A program made the position numbers and the translations under genes. 46,790 nt of DNA from Sphingobacteriales bacterium 44-15 (lineage in GTDB: Bacteria; Bacteroidota; Bacteroidia; Chitinophagales; Chitinophagaceae), in NCBI GenBank assembly GCA_001899685.1, contig MKWG01000035.1:1-46790 (forward strand), given 5' to 3'. Position 1 is the first letter of the stretch. Each line of letters begins with the position of its first letter. Positions 7,756 to 15,269 of this stretch are shown piece by piece. The notes under the pieces were generated by a model. That model had not been told where the DNA came from. It saw nothing but the letters and a program-made list of their open reading frames with translations, and did no database searches.

Positions 7756-9228
7756 ATGGTCTTACCCCCAAATTTGCTTATGGCGTCAGCGGCACAGCAG
7801 CATAATCTTCATCTTTTATGGAGGGCGGGATTTGGTCCTTCCGCGTCGCAGCTTCCCGGGCTCCGGCATATTTCCGCAAAAAAATTATATCATTCCCTGT
7901 GTATGTCTTCTGAAAAAAAGACGGAAGATCTTGATGTGATTGATAAAGACCTTACTGCCCTGGCCGCCAATGCTGCCGGCATGAGCATGAGGAAAATGGT
8001 ACCGGACGATGAAAAGAAACTGCTGAGGGTAAAGAACCGCGACAGTATAAATCGTCTCAACCTCACCTGGCTGGACACGATGGTGACAACAGATGCCCAG
8101 TTGCTTGAAAAAGCTGCTTTCTTCTGGCATGGTCATTTCGCCTGCAGGAATACTAACGCAATATATCAGCAGGCACTTTTGAATATTATAAGACGATCCG
8201 CCCTCGGCAGCTTCAGAGATCTGCTGCATGAGGTATCCAAAAGCGGCGCCATGATGAATTTCCTCAACAATAATCAGAACCGAAAAGGACATCCCAATGA
8301 GAATTTTGCGAGGGAAGTGATGGAATTATTCACGCTGGGCAGGGGTAACTATACAGAAACGGATGTGAAGGAAGCTGCCCGTGCATTTACCGGATGGGGC
8401 GCTGACCCTGCAGGTCAATTTGTTTTTCGCAGGCAGCAGCATGACACCGGTGAAAAAACGGTGCTTGGTAAAACAGGCAATTTTGATGGTGATGACGTGC
8501 TGGATATTTTGCTTGATCAAAAGCAGACCGCCCGTTTTATTGTTCAGAAAATATATCGCTTCTTCGTGAATGAACAGTTGGATAATGATAATATCGCGGC
8601 GCTTGCTGATCACTTTTACAATAGCGGCTATGATATTGCAGCGCTGCTGAAAGAGATATTTACTGCCTCATGGTTTTATGACAGGGTAAATGCGGGAGCC
8701 AGGATAAAATCACCAGTCGAGCTTATTGTCGGCATCCGGCGCATGCTGCCTATGCATATTGAAAACAGTAATGCTTTACTGACTTTGCAACGCATATTAG
8801 GGCAGGTATTATTATATCCTCCCAATGTGGCGGGTTGGCCCGGGGGTAAAAACTGGATTGACAGTTCCACGCTTATGATGCGGATGCGGTTGCCGGGGCT
8901 GCTGAGTGATGCGGATATATTGAATGTAAGACCAAAGGACGACGATGACCAGATGATGGGCAGAAAAGATGATGAAGCAACGGTCCGTTTCCGGGCGAAA
9001 GAACGGAAAATATTCAATGCTGACATTGAGTGGGGCATCTATACAGGAATATTTGCAGATATACCTAAAGAAAAGCTTATAGGCGCGATGGCAGGCGTAT
9101 TGTTGCAGACTGATACAACGGTACAGGAAGAGCTTGTCCGTAAGCATGCTGATGTATCGTCGAGAGATAATTTTATCAGGTCGGCCACCATCCGTATGAT
9201 GAGCCTGCCTGAATACCAGATGTGCTGA
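7756..9228 (+). CDS. DUF1800 domain-containing protein
   Basis: 490 residues with the family's conserved landmarks: HLLWRAGFGPS near the start, FWHGHFA, a LGSFRDLLHEVSKSGAMMNFL block, NENFAREVMELFTLGRGNYTE, AARAFTGW, and near the C-terminus LGQVLLYPPNVAGWPGGKNWI. DUF1800 proteins nearly always occur next to a DUF1501 gene, as here, and are thought to be exported; their function is not established. No convincing signal peptide is seen. The first ATG is used, but an in-frame ATG eight codons later (7780) starts closer to the conserved part and is equally possible. A repeat element separates it from the DUF1501 gene, so the two may not be tightly co-transcribed. Confidence 0.9.
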   Translation: MVLPPNLLMASAAQQHNLHLLWRAGFGPSASQLPGLRHISAKKLYHSLCMSSEKKTEDLDVIDKDLTALAANAAGMSMRKMVPDDEKKLLRVKNRDSINRLNLTWLDTMVTTDAQLLEKAAFFWHGHFACRNTNAIYQQALLNIIRRSALGSFRDLLHEVSKSGAMMNFLNNNQNRKGHPNENFAREVMELFTLGRGNYTETDVKEAARAFTGWGADPAGQFVFRRQQHDTGEKTVLGKTGNFDGDDVLDILLDQKQTARFIVQKIYRFFVNEQLDNDNIAALADHFYNSGYDIAALLKEIFTASWFYDRVNAGARIKSPVELIVGIRRMLPMHIENSNALLTLQRILGQVLLYPPNVAGWPGGKNWIDSSTLMMRMRLPGLLSDADILNVRPKDDDDQMMGRKDDEATVRFRAKERKIFNADIEWGIYTGIFADIPKEKLIGAMAGVLLQTDTTVQEELVRKHADVSSRDNFIRSATIRMMSLPEYQMC

Positions 9229-9256
9229 TGTGCATCTGTTGGCATGTTAAGGCTGT

Positions 9257-9332
9257 TATGTCGCATAGATTCGTGAGAAGAGAAACGTAAGACGTGAGGT
9301 TCTCACGTTTGTCGTTTATCGTTTCACGATTA
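9257..9332 (+). repeat. GTGA/TCAC repeat element, copy 2; left arm of an inverted pair
   Basis: Runs from TATGTCGCATA to GTTTCACGATTA. It contains a hairpin with ACGTGAG at 9292-9298 and CTCACGT at 9302-9308. Read in reverse complement, the element at 10870-10931 has the same order of words (TATGTCGCATA, ATTCGTGAGAAG, GAAACG, CTCACGTTTGTCG, TTTCACGATTA). The main difference is two short insertions in the present copy. The two face each other across the DUF1501 gene. Confidence 0.8.
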
Positions 9333-9356
9333 GCTTAACACCGGAAAGAATTGCAT

Positions 9357-10556
9357 ATGCTTATTAAAAGAAAAGAATTTATACAGGCTGGCTCGCTGGC
9401 AACAGCTTCCATATTGCTGCCGCGGTTTTTGAAGGCTTTTGAAAATAAGAATGCCGTGCCGCCCGGCAACAAAGTGGTGGTCGTCGTCCAACTGAGCGGC
9501 GGCAACGACGGGTTGAATACCGTCATTCCTTTCCGGGATGACCTGTATTATAAGGCAAGACCTCAATTGGGGATCGCGGCGTCGAAAGTATTACAGCTTA
9601 ATGATGAGGCAGCGCTTCATCCTGCCCTGAATACTTTCCGGCAGTTATATGATGAAGGCAGTCTCGGTATTATTAACAGTGTAGGCTACCCGAACCCGGA
9701 TCGCTCCCATTTCCGCAGTATGGATATCTGGCAGTCTGCCAGCAGCAGCGATCAATACCTGCATTCCGGCTGGGCAGGGCGTTATCTTGACGCCCAGTGC
9801 AGTCAGTGCGACAAGCCCACGCAGGCAATAGAAATAGATGAGGTGCTCAGCCTTGCGCTTAAAGGTGATATAATGAACGGGCTGGCAGTAAAAGATCCCA
9901 AACGTTTATACGGTACATCGAACGAAACCTTTTTTAAGGATATACGTGCCAGCCATGAAGCTTTACACCAGGAAAGCCCTGCTGATTATTTATATAAGAC
10001 CCTTGCAGAAACATTATCTTCTGCAGATTATATTTTCAGGCAAAGCAGGCTTCATCCTTCCGCTGCGGTATACCCTGCTACCGGGCTGGGTAACAGCTTA
10101 AGGACCATTGCTTCACTGATATTCTCAGATATCAACACAAAAATATATTATGTATCGCTCGGAAGTTTTGATACGCATGTAAGCCAGGATGCGCAGCAAC
10201 AGCGTTTGTTTACCGAAATGGATAACGCCATAGCTGCTTTTGTAAATGATCTTAAAGCCAATCACCGTTTTGAAGATGTATTGTTGTTTACCTTTTCGGA
10301 ATTTGGAAGACGGGTAGCTCAGAATGCCAGTAACGGGACAGATCATGGTACGGCAAATAATATGTTCCTCGTGAGCGGAGGGCTTCGCCGGCAGGGGCTG
10401 ATCAATCCTGTATGCGACCTCTCGGATCTGCAGGATGGCGATCTCAGGTTTAAAGTAGATTTTAAGGAAGTGTATGCCACTGTGCTGAATAAGTGGCTGG
10501 ATGCAGATGATGCCGCAATACTTGGGAAAAAATATACGTGTATGAATTTTATATAG
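9357..10556 (+). CDS. DUF1501 domain-containing protein
   Basis: 399 residues from the ATG at 9357; an upstream TTG two codons earlier is less likely. The N-terminus LIKRKEFIQAGSLATASILL resembles the Tat-type export signal of this family, but the twin arginine is KRK here. Conserved landmarks follow: VVVQLSGGNDGLNTVIP, LHPAL, GSLGIINSVGYPNPDRSHF, MDIWQSA, GWAGRYLDA, YYVSLGSFDTHVSQDAQQ, LLFTFSEFGRRVAQNASNGTDHGTA. The family is related to sulfatase/alkaline-phosphatase-like folds (the GSFDTH and TDHGTA segments carry likely metal-binding residues), but no reaction is known. Works with the upstream DUF1800 protein by constant association. It is flanked by inverted repeat copies, and a hairpin follows the stop. 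Confidence 0.92.
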   Translation: MLIKRKEFIQAGSLATASILLPRFLKAFENKNAVPPGNKVVVVVQLSGGNDGLNTVIPFRDDLYYKARPQLGIAASKVLQLNDEAALHPALNTFRQLYDEGSLGIINSVGYPNPDRSHFRSMDIWQSASSSDQYLHSGWAGRYLDAQCSQCDKPTQAIEIDEVLSLALKGDIMNGLAVKDPKRLYGTSNETFFKDIRASHEALHQESPADYLYKTLAETLSSADYIFRQSRLHPSAAVYPATGLGNSLRTIASLIFSDINTKIYYVSLGSFDTHVSQDAQQQRLFTEMDNAIAAFVNDLKANHRFEDVLLFTFSEFGRRVAQNASNGTDHGTANNMFLVSGGLRRQGLINPVCDLSDLQDGDLRFKVDFKEVYATVLNKWLDADDAAILGKKYTCMNFI

Positions 10557-10580
10557 ATGATCCGTAACCTGTCAGGATGC

Positions 10581-10601
10581 AGCCCGGAGAAAATCCGGGT
10601 T
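10581..10601 (+). terminator. Hairpin after the DUF1501 gene
   Basis: AGCCCGGA (10581-10588) and TCCGGGTT (10594-10601) form an 8-bp stem with one G-T pair and a GAAAA loop, 25 bases after the stop. There is no strong T-run, so it may be a weak terminator or a 3'-end stabilising hairpin. Confidence 0.5.
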
Positions 10602-10731
10602 GTTTGCGTATTATCAATTTTTCGCTTCATGCACAACTTTCCTGTTGGACACTAACCGGTAGCAGGTCCTGCACGGCCGTCATCACCCGCCTGCGAAAAA
10701 AAATGCCAGACCTGGCGTTTATCGGGAGAGC

Positions 10732-10855
10732 CCAAACCTTATGACCTTAATAACATGCATAACCCTGGTAAAATGACCCTATTACCTTATGTAGTATAAA
10801 TAATAATAAGGTGGCATCCATAAGTTATAGTCTTTTACTAAGGTCATAAGGTTGG
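10732..10855. repeat. 124-bp nested inverted-repeat element
   Basis: The outer arms CCAAACCTTATGACCTTA (10732-10749) and TAAGGTCATAAGGTTGG (10839-10855) are complementary except for one extra A. An inner pair ACCTTAT (10784-10790) and ATAAGGT (10806-10812) is nested inside. The word ACCTTATG occurs repeatedly in the element. There is no coding potential. It lies in the 473-base gap between DUF1501 and the thioredoxin-like gene, beside the repeat at 10870. It could be a MITE-like remnant or a structured RNA. Confidence 0.65.
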
Positions 10856-10869
10856 CACGCCGGGCTTGT

Positions 10870-10931
10870 TAATCGTGAAACGACAAACGTGAGCATCTCA
10901 CGTTTCACTTCTCACGAATGTATGCGACATA
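10870..10931 (-). repeat. GTGA/TCAC repeat element, copy 3; right arm of an inverted pair
   Basis: Contains AAACGTGA, GCATC, TCACGTTT, an 8-bp perfect hairpin, flanked by TAATCGTGAAACGACA on the left and ACTTCTCACGAATGTATGCG on the right. As reverse complement it matches the copy at 9257-9332 almost word for word. The remaining part of this intergenic region (10602-10731 and 10932-11000) shows only a small GCCAGACCTGGC palindrome. Confidence 0.8.
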
Positions 10932-11000
10932 CTCCTGTTTTTTTATCCAACAAAAAGCTAAATTGTACGTTAATTGCTGTATATCAATATAGTTTTTGAA

Positions 11001-11008
11001 TAGATTTG
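11001..11008 (+). promoter_or_regulatory. Bacteroidota -7 promoter box
   Basis: TAGATTTG fits TAnnTTTG, 21 bases before the ATG at 11030. An upstream in-frame TTG (11006) lies inside this box and so cannot be the start of translation from this promoter. A possible -33 TTG lies at 10974. Confidence 0.6.
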
Positions 11009-11029
11009 TACAGATTACAAAATCTGATA

Positions 11030-12469
11030 ATGAAGAAAACCATTTTACTTTTTGCATTCTTTACGGCAGTTTCATGGGGTTGGGCGCAGGAAGGCTACCA
11101 GATCAAAGTAACGCTCAAACCGTTCACGCAAGGTTATCTTTACCTGGGGCATCATTTTGGCAGCAAACAATATATTATTGACTCCGTAGCGCTCAATGTT
11201 GCCAGTGAAGTGGTTTTTTCGGGCAAAGAAAAGCTGCAGGGCGGCGTATACATGGTCATTTTTCCCGCAAAGAACGGCTGGTTTGAAATGCTGGTTGATA
11301 AGGCGCAGCATTTTGCAGTAACCGCCGACACCAGTGATATTATCGGTAATACCAAATTTACCGGCTCACCCGACAATGATCTTTTCCAGGAATATCAGAA
11401 AACGGCGCAGCAGAAAGGGAAAGCTATTTATGCGCTGCAAAGCCAGTTGAAAGAAAAGCCCGGAAGACCGGATTCTGCGAAAATAAAAGCGGAGATCATA
11501 AAGCTGAACGATGAAATGACACAATACCGCGAGCAGTATATCAGGGCTCATCCCGACAACCTGCTGGCAGCGATCTTCAGGGTGTTGCAGGAGCCTAAAG
11601 TGCCTGAAGCATCTAAACACCCGGGTGGAAAATATGATTCAACTTTTGCCTATCAATATTACAAACAGCATTACTGGGACGGCGTTTCCTTCACCGACGA
11701 ACGCCTGGTGCGTACCCCGGTTTTTGAGCCCAAGCTCCAGCGTTACTTCAATAATGTACTGATCCAGCAGCCCGACACACTTATAAAAGCCGCCGACAAG
11801 ATGCTGGATGCTTCCGAGCCAAATAAGGAAATGTTTAAATTCCTGTTGTCCACGCTTACGGAAAAATATATTAATCCTACCTATATGGGGCAGGATGCCG
11901 TATTTGTAAATCTTTTTGAGCGGTATTATGCCCCGGGAAAAGCTGATTACTGGCTAAATGAGAAATACAGGAAGGCTGTATTTGACAGAGCCTACAGCGT
12001 AATGGCAAACCTGATCGGAGAAAAAGCGGCTGATATGAATATGGTGGATACGCTCGGCAAAAGCAGAACGTTGTACAGCATTAATGCGCCATATACCGTG
12101 ATTTGCTTCTGGGACCCTACCTGCGGCCACTGTCAGAAAGAAGTTCCAAAACTGGATTCTCTTTTTCAAAATAAATGGAAAGCGCAGGGCGTTCAGATCT
12201 ATGGTGTGATGACAGACGGGGGCAAGGCAGCCTGGATGAACTTTATTCATGAGCATAGGCTCAAAGGCTGGAACCATGTATACCAGTTGCCGGAAGTGAA
12301 AGATGCTGAATACGCCGCAGGCAAACCGGGATACAAGCAACTGTTTGACGTGTACCAGACCCCTATCCTTTATCTTTTGGACAGGAACAAAAATATTATC
12401 GCTAAGAAGCTGAACTATGAACAGCTTGATGACCTGCTCCAGATGAAAATCAAAAACGCAAAAATGTAA
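11030..12469 (+). CDS. TlpA-like thioredoxin-fold lipoprotein-type/periplasmic protein (DUF4369/DUF5106-like)
   Basis: 479 residues starting with a signal peptide (MKKTILLFAFFTAVSWGWAQ). The first ~100 residues form a DUF4369-like beta domain (YQIKVTLKPFTQGYLYLGHH, then SGKEKLQGGVYMVIFPAKNG). A helical DUF5106-like region follows, then a C-terminal thioredoxin domain with CFWDPTCGHCQKEVP. The redox motif is CGHC at about residues 365-368, and the cis-proline segment is YQTPILYLLD. Such proteins act in the periplasm or on the outer face of the inner membrane as disulfide reductases. The start is set by the -7 box just upstream. It is followed after 18 bases by a peptidyl-prolyl isomerase, which makes an envelope-protein folding operon likely. 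No lipobox is seen. Confidence 0.85.
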   Translation: MKKTILLFAFFTAVSWGWAQEGYQIKVTLKPFTQGYLYLGHHFGSKQYIIDSVALNVASEVVFSGKEKLQGGVYMVIFPAKNGWFEMLVDKAQHFAVTADTSDIIGNTKFTGSPDNDLFQEYQKTAQQKGKAIYALQSQLKEKPGRPDSAKIKAEIIKLNDEMTQYREQYIRAHPDNLLAAIFRVLQEPKVPEASKHPGGKYDSTFAYQYYKQHYWDGVSFTDERLVRTPVFEPKLQRYFNNVLIQQPDTLIKAADKMLDASEPNKEMFKFLLSTLTEKYINPTYMGQDAVFVNLFERYYAPGKADYWLNEKYRKAVFDRAYSVMANLIGEKAADMNMVDTLGKSRTLYSINAPYTVICFWDPTCGHCQKEVPKLDSLFQNKWKAQGVQIYGVMTDGGKAAWMNFIHEHRLKGWNHVYQLPEVKDAEYAAGKPGYKQLFDVYQTPILYLLDRNKNIIAKKLNYEQLDDLLQMKIKNAKM

Positions 12470-12487
12470 TCAGCGTAAGCTGCGATT

Positions 12488-14434
12488 ATGAAAAAAATAC
12501 TGATCCTTGGCTGCTTCACTATTTCCTGCTATTGTGTGACTGCACAAACACTTTTTACTTATGGCAGGTACAAAGTTGATAAAGAAGAATTCCTGCGCGC
12601 TTTTTATAAAAACAATACCGGCGATAAGAGCGGGAAAGCTATGCGGGACTATCTTGATCTTTTTATTGCTTTTAAGCTGAAAGTACAGGCTGCCAGGGAT
12701 TTGGGGCTGGATACCATGCCCGGCCAGAAGACAGACCTGGAGCATTTCAGAAGGCAGATGGAGGAAGAATACAGCACAGACGATAGTGTAGTGACCGCTC
12801 TGTGCAACGAAGCCTTCCACAGAAGCAAAACAGATGTGCGGGTTGCTCATATCTTCATTCCTTTTGATCCCGACTATATAAATAATATGTCGCCGGGCGC
12901 TGAAAAATATGACACGGCCGCTGCGTTCAGCACGGCTATGCAAGCGTATGCCGCATTGAAGAAAGGAGAAGATTTTGGGGCGGTCGCGTTGCGCTATTCA
13001 CAGGACAGCTCGGTAAAAAACAATAAAGGAGACCTGGGATATATCAATGTCTTCACGCTTTCCTATCCCCTCGAAAGCATTGCATACAATTTAGCAGATG
13101 GCGCATTCGCCGCCCCGTACAGGAGCAGTATCGGGTATCATATCATTAAAAGAACAGCCAGCCGCCAGACATTTGGAAAGATGCGCGCTGCCCAGATATT
13201 GCTTGCCTATGCTGCCGACGAAAGCCCTAAAGAAAAGCAACACCAGCACCAGCTTGCAGATTCTTTATACCATGTCCTTAAAAAGGGCGGGGATTTTGAA
13301 GCGCTGGCAAAGCAGTTCAGCGCAGAAAGAAATGCATATATCACAGGGGGATTAATGCCCGACTTTGGCGTGGGAAAGTATGATCCTGTTTTTGAAAAAG
13401 CGGTGCTTGATTTGCAGCACGACGGGGATATTACGGCTCCTTTTGAAACTTCGTATGGAGTGCATATTGTGAAGCGCGTAAAACATATACCGGTAAATAC
13501 AAACAGCAGCCAGGCTGTTGCCATGTATAAGGCAGACGTGCTGCAGGATGCGCGGGTGAACCTTGCGCGGGATAAGTTCAGCGAGCATGTGGTACAGCAG
13601 GTGGGATATACAAAGATCTTTCAGCACGACGATCTGTTGTGGAAGGCTACAGACACGCTGCTTGCAACGGCTAATCTGCCCGGGAAAGGCATTACCGGTG
13701 AAACGGTATTGTTTTCCGTTGGCAACGAGCAAAAGAAAATGAGCGACTGGTTGAATTATGTGAAAGGCATCCGCTCTAATTACCGGCCCAATACGCCTCT
13801 CCCTTATGCTGATATCCGGAAAAAATTTGTTGAGCTCTCCGCTAATGAGTATTATAACAGGCACCTTGAAATATATAATACCCGCTTTCGCAACCAGCTC
13901 AATGAATTTGCAGAAGGCAATCTTTTATTTGACGTAATGGAAAAGCAGGTGTGGAATAAAGCGGCTGAGGATAAAGCGGCGCTGCGTGAATATTACGATG
14001 CTCATAAGACCAGCTATACCTGGGGGCCAAGTGTAAGCGCTATCTTTTTTACTACAAGCGATAAGGAAACAACCAAAGCAGTAAGAGACAATATCCAGTC
14101 ATATATTCCGCGCTGGCGGACGCTGTCGGAAAGCACGAATGGTAAGATCATTGCCGACTCGTCGAGGTTTGATATCGGCCAGATCCCCGGTGATCCCGCG
14201 GACATTAAGGCCGGAGCGCTTACTGCGCCGGTAATGGATACCGCCGGGGGATCAACCAATTTTGTATATATCATTGATACCTACCGGGAGCCGGCACAAA
14301 AAAGCTTTGAGGAAGCCAAAGGGATGGTGATCAATGACTACCAGGCGCTGCTGGAAGAAAAATGGGTGGCAAAGCTTAAAAAGCAATATCCTGTGAAAGT
14401 GAAGGAAAAGGTTTTTAAGCAACTGCCTGAATGA
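12488..14434 (+). CDS. Periplasmic double-parvulin peptidyl-prolyl isomerase (SurA/PpiC type)
   Basis: 648 residues with a signal peptide (MKKILILGCFTISCYCVTAQ). Two consecutive parvulin domains are readable. The first, about 117-222, has RVAHIFI, GEDFGAVALRYSQDSS, GDLGYIN and SIGYHIIKR. The second, about 232-331, has RAAQILL, GGDFEALAKQFSAE, GGLMPDFG and SYGVHIVKR. A helical chaperone-like region surrounds them, and a third, degenerate segment with predicted strands lies near the C-terminus (VSAIFFTTS, TNFVYIIDTYR). The expected role is cis-trans isomerisation of prolyl bonds and chaperoning of outer-membrane proteins in the periplasm. It is 18 bases behind the thioredoxin-like gene, probably in one transcript. 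Confidence 0.92.
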   Translation: MKKILILGCFTISCYCVTAQTLFTYGRYKVDKEEFLRAFYKNNTGDKSGKAMRDYLDLFIAFKLKVQAARDLGLDTMPGQKTDLEHFRRQMEEEYSTDDSVVTALCNEAFHRSKTDVRVAHIFIPFDPDYINNMSPGAEKYDTAAAFSTAMQAYAALKKGEDFGAVALRYSQDSSVKNNKGDLGYINVFTLSYPLESIAYNLADGAFAAPYRSSIGYHIIKRTASRQTFGKMRAAQILLAYAADESPKEKQHQHQLADSLYHVLKKGGDFEALAKQFSAERNAYITGGLMPDFGVGKYDPVFEKAVLDLQHDGDITAPFETSYGVHIVKRVKHIPVNTNSSQAVAMYKADVLQDARVNLARDKFSEHVVQQVGYTKIFQHDDLLWKATDTLLATANLPGKGITGETVLFSVGNEQKKMSDWLNYVKGIRSNYRPNTPLPYADIRKKFVELSANEYYNRHLEIYNTRFRNQLNEFAEGNLLFDVMEKQVWNKAAEDKAALREYYDAHKTSYTWGPSVSAIFFTTSDKETTKAVRDNIQSYIPRWRTLSESTNGKIIADSSRFDIGQIPGDPADIKAGALTAPVMDTAGGSTNFVYIIDTYREPAQKSFEEAKGMVINDYQALLEEKWVAKLKKQYPVKVKEKVFKQLPE

Positions 14435-14495
14435 AAGAAGCTACTAATTCCAGCGTCCTTAAAGTACAGGGTTTTACAGCATAACCGGATTTCTG

Positions 14496-14503
14496 TATCT
14501 TTG
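14496..14503 (+). promoter_or_regulatory. Bacteroidota -7 promoter box
   Basis: TATCTTTG fits TAnnTTTG and lies 19 bases before the ATG of the NifU-type gene. A TTTT/TTTA stretch about 20 bases further upstream could serve as -33 element. Confidence 0.6.
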
Positions 14504-14522
14504 CCTGCTAAATCTGAAGCGT

Positions 14523-15119
14523 ATGATCAGGACAGGTAATCCCGTAATAAGCATTTATACGGAAATGACCCCCAACCCGGAGACAATGAAGTTTGTAGCC
14601 AATAAGTTGCTGTACCCCGGAAAGAGTATTGATTTCCCGGATATGGAATCTGCAAAGCCTTCCCCGCTGGCCCAGGAGCTGTTTGGTTTTCCTTTTATAA
14701 GAGCAGTTTTCATCGCAAGTAATTTCGTAACACTCACCAAAACCACGGAAACTGACTGGCAGGATGTGATACCTTCTATCCGGCAGTTCCTGAAAGAATA
14801 CCTCGAAGAAGGTAAAAATGTGATCAATGAAGATGAGATAGTAATTACGAAAACCGAAGCATCCAATGCCATCAGCGCCGATGATGACGATGTGGTAAAA
14901 CGCATTAAGGAAATACTGGACAACTATGTTAAGCCTGCTGTAGAAATGGACGGCGGCGCCATACAATTCAGGAGCTATAATGATGGCGTGGTAAACCTCA
15001 TGCTGCAGGGTTCCTGCTCGGGGTGTCCTTCTTCCATGATCACATTAAAAGCCGGTATTGAAGGAATGATGAAGAGAATGGTTCCCGAAGTAAAGGAAGT
15101 GGTTGCAGAAGCAGAATAA
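14523..15119 (+). CDS. NifU-family iron-sulfur cluster carrier (Nfu type)
   Basis: 198 residues. The first ~90 form the Nfu N-terminal domain (TEMTPNPETMKFVANK, then ELFGFPFIRAVFIASNFVTL). The C-terminal ~75 form the NifU C-terminal domain with KEILDNYVKPAVEMDGGAIQ and the cluster-binding CSGCPSS (Cys 165 and Cys 168). This is the architecture of Nfu1/NfuA-type proteins, which accept and transfer 4Fe-4S clusters to apo-enzymes in the cytosol. The C-terminal domain shows both required cysteines. It has its own -7 box upstream and a hairpin terminator downstream, so it is likely monocistronic. No suf or isc genes are adjacent. Confidence 0.95.
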   Translation: MIRTGNPVISIYTEMTPNPETMKFVANKLLYPGKSIDFPDMESAKPSPLAQELFGFPFIRAVFIASNFVTLTKTTETDWQDVIPSIRQFLKEYLEEGKNVINEDEIVITKTEASNAISADDDDVVKRIKEILDNYVKPAVEMDGGAIQFRSYNDGVVNLMLQGSCSGCPSSMITLKAGIEGMMKRMVPEVKEVVAEAE

Positions 15120-15138
15120 TTGTTGTAATAGCATTAAT

Positions 15139-15174
15139 AAAAAAAGCTGTCCCATATTTGAGGCAGCTTTTTTT
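15139..15174 (+). terminator. Rho-independent terminator after the NifU-type gene
   Basis: AAAAAAGCTG and CAGCTTTTTT pair around a short CCATATTTGAGG-type loop, ending in seven T residues. It lies 20 bases after the stop. The A-rich left arm means it could also act on the opposite strand, but the convergent metalloprotease ends about 100 bases further on. Confidence 0.85.
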
Positions 15175-15269
15175 GTACTGAACCCTGCAAGGCGGGCATA
15201 AATAAGTTAGTAATAGTTAATCCATAATGTCCTTAATATCTCATTGGTTTAAAAATCTCCGTACTAATA

